From JALSJK01 sp964530345 (GTDB taxonomy: Bacteria > Pseudomonadota > Gammaproteobacteria > Methylococcales > Methylomonadaceae): a DNA stretch of 8,154 nucleotides. A model generated the notes under the pieces. That model was not told the DNA's origin, ran no database searches, and was given only the letters and a program-made list of their open reading frames with translations. Every line of letters begins with the position of its first letter. The stretch's first letter is position 1. Positions 7,339 through 8,154 of this stretch are shown here, in pieces. The stretch spans positions 1 through 8,154 of the forward strand of contig CAZGYJ010000130.1 in assembly GCA_964530345.1 (NCBI GenBank). Direction: 5' to 3'. The translations under genes and the position numbers were made by a program.

Positions 7339-7659
7339 CTATTTTTCCTGGTGAATTGATGCTGGATAACCAACATTGGTTGTTGCCTTGATTAAGGCAT
7401 CCGTATTGGTCTTTTGTGGATCAAAAACGACATCTGCTGTTTTGGAATCAAAATCGACATTAACTTTTTGCACGCCATCAACCGCCTGGAGTGCCTTTTT
7501 AATCGTTATCTTGCATAAAGCGCAAGTCATGTTTTGCATATCCAAGGTTACTTTTTGTGCAAGTTCTTGTTGTTGATTTTGGTTCTTCAACTGAACCGCA
7601 TTGACAGGAAAAACAAGCAAATAACATAAAATAAATAACAAAGCTTTAAAATTTTTCAT
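7339..7659 (-). CDS. merP: MerP-like periplasmic metal-binding protein
   Basis: This small periplasmic heavy-metal-associated (HMA) protein captures Hg(II), or a related soft metal, and passes it to MerT. Residues 1-21 are a signal peptide (MKNFKALLFILCYLLVFPVNA), with predicted cleavage after Ala21. The HMA domain follows at about 35-104, with the metal motif NMTCALCKITIKKAL; Cys46 and Cys49 are the ligands. VDGVQKVNVDFDSKTADVVFD and NVGYPASI complete the ferredoxin-like fold and match MerP closely. At 106 residues it is slightly longer than typical MerP (about 91), because a Gln/Asn-rich linker (about 24-36) separates the signal from the domain. The start is the ATG at 7659, three bases after the merT stop. 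GGAGTGA, which overlaps the merT stop codon, supplies its ribosome binding site, so translation is probably coupled. A copper chaperone role is a weaker alternative; the pairing with MerT favours MerP. Confidence 0.9.
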   Translation of the reverse strand: MKNFKALLFILCYLLVFPVNAVQLKNQNQQQELAQKVTLDMQNMTCALCKITIKKALQAVDGVQKVNVDFDSKTADVVFDPQKTNTDALIKATTNVGYPASIHQEK

Positions 7660-7662
7660 CGC

Positions 7663-8034
7663 TCACTCCATAAAAAAAGGGGCATACCAAGGGAAAGCCA
7701 ATAACATTAAAATAATTCCTGAACCAATCCAGAAAATTAAGCGCTGCTTCTGTTTTACCTCTGAAATAGCACATACCTCCCCCTCATCACAATTATCGGG
7801 TTGTAGATACAGCTTCCAATAGCCAAGGCCTATAAAAATGAGTGTCAAAACAATAAAAAAAGGCCTTACACTCTCCATGGATGTCAAAGTACTCATCCAT
7901 GCTCCTCCAACGCCTAAAGATAATAATAGTAACGGGCCTACACAACATACTGAAGCGCCAATCGCTCCTAAAATTGCCCCAATACCGACCCACGAAAACC
8001 ACCCTTTTCTGGATACTTGCTGTTCTGTTGTCAT
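7663..8034 (-). CDS. merT: MerT-type mercuric ion transporter
   Basis: This 123-residue inner-membrane protein imports Hg(II) handed over by MerP. Three hydrophobic helices are visible (about 16-38, 57-74 and 98-117). The vicinal Cys pair Cys30-Cys31 in GASVCCVGPLLL (helix 1) and the cytoplasmic-loop pair Cys82/Cys88 in CDEGEVCAISEV match the four functional cysteines of MerT. GVGGAWMSTLTSMESVRPFF and the end AFPWYAPFF also follow the family closely. The length is normal (about 116-125). The ATG at 8034 is well supported by AGGAG at 8042-8046, seven bases upstream. It is the first visible gene of the merT-merP-yeiR unit. No merA, merC or merR lies in the window, although merR could sit beyond the right edge. 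Because MerT without a reductase would sensitise cells to mercury, either the reductase is elsewhere or the substrate differs. Confidence 0.93.
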   Translation of the reverse strand: MTTEQQVSRKGWFSWVGIGAILGAIGASVCCVGPLLLLSLGVGGAWMSTLTSMESVRPFFIVLTLIFIGLGYWKLYLQPDNCDEGEVCAISEVKQKQRLIFWIGSGIILMLLAFPWYAPFFME

Positions 8035-8049
8035 AATAATACTCCTAAA

Positions 8050-8080
8050 TTGATAGTCTTCAGTTTCTGACAGTAGTCAA
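8050..8080 (-). promoter_or_regulatory. Candidate MerR-type promoter/operator upstream of merT
   Basis: On the minus strand TTGACT (8075-8080) and TATCAA (8050-8055) are separated by 19 bases, the overlong spacing typical of promoters activated by MerR-family regulators. The dyad TCAG-AAA-CTGA is centred exactly in that spacer, and the outer TTGA/TCAA add to the same symmetry. Against it, only 15 bases separate the -10 from the merT ATG, so a start point at the usual distance would fall within or next to the Shine-Dalgarno. It may therefore be an operator rather than the working promoter, or chance. Confidence 0.35.
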
Positions 8081-8154
8081 ACAAGGAAGTTTTAAAATTT
8101 AATCGTAACTATTCAGCGTATTTATAGATTCAATATCAGTGACTTATTCCAGAA

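Noticed and set aside
7793..8053. Other open frames overlapping merT on both strands
   Set aside because: MerT matches its family along the whole length, so these are frame shadows.

Overview
The window is an AT-rich (GC estimated by eye at roughly 35-40%) chromosomal segment from a Gram-negative bacterium, most likely a gammaproteobacterium. The evidence for this is a MerT/MerP pair of the proteobacterial type, a YeiR-type CobW GTPase, and a GH57 branching enzyme paired with a DUF4912 protein. The last combination recalls methanotroph-like (Methylococcales) genomes, but that placement is inference from memory, not from a marker gene. No RNA gene, insertion sequence, CRISPR array or phage gene was seen.

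Layout from left to right. (1) 144-1171, plus strand: two reading frames that read best as one gene. A DUF937 (YidB-like) domain stops at an A7 tract, and the -1 frame carries on without a stop into a linker, a transmembrane helix and a C-terminal helical domain. (2) 1206-1233: a perfect 8-bp inverted repeat in the gap between convergent genes. (3) 1325-3858, minus strand: a two-gene glycogen/alpha-glucan unit, with the DUF4912 gene upstream and the GH57 1,4-alpha-glucan branching enzyme downstream. (4) 3859-4071: a divergent intergenic region. (5) 4072-6162, plus strand: a CPA1-family Na+/H+ antiporter with a long cytosolic tail. (6) 6319-8034, minus strand: a probable operon merT-merP-yeiR, in the order of transcription. 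The upstream region is cut by the right edge of the window.

How the genes fit together. The GH57 enzyme introduces alpha-1,6 branches into glucan, and its DUF4912 neighbour is a recurrent companion of unknown function. MerP (periplasm) and MerT (inner membrane) form a thiol relay that brings a soft metal, classically Hg(II), into the cytoplasm. Here the gene behind them is not mercuric reductase (merA) but a metal-binding CobW-family GTPase. This is the most suggestive arrangement in the window: either the metal delivered is not mercury, or detoxification is encoded elsewhere. The antiporter and the split DUF937 gene have no evident link to their neighbours.

The two observations most worth checking are the A7 frame break in the DUF937 gene (programmed slippage, mutation or homopolymer error) and the merTP-yeiR cassette, which has a possible MerR-type promoter with a 19-bp spacer just upstream. 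I found no convincing sign of an entirely new system.
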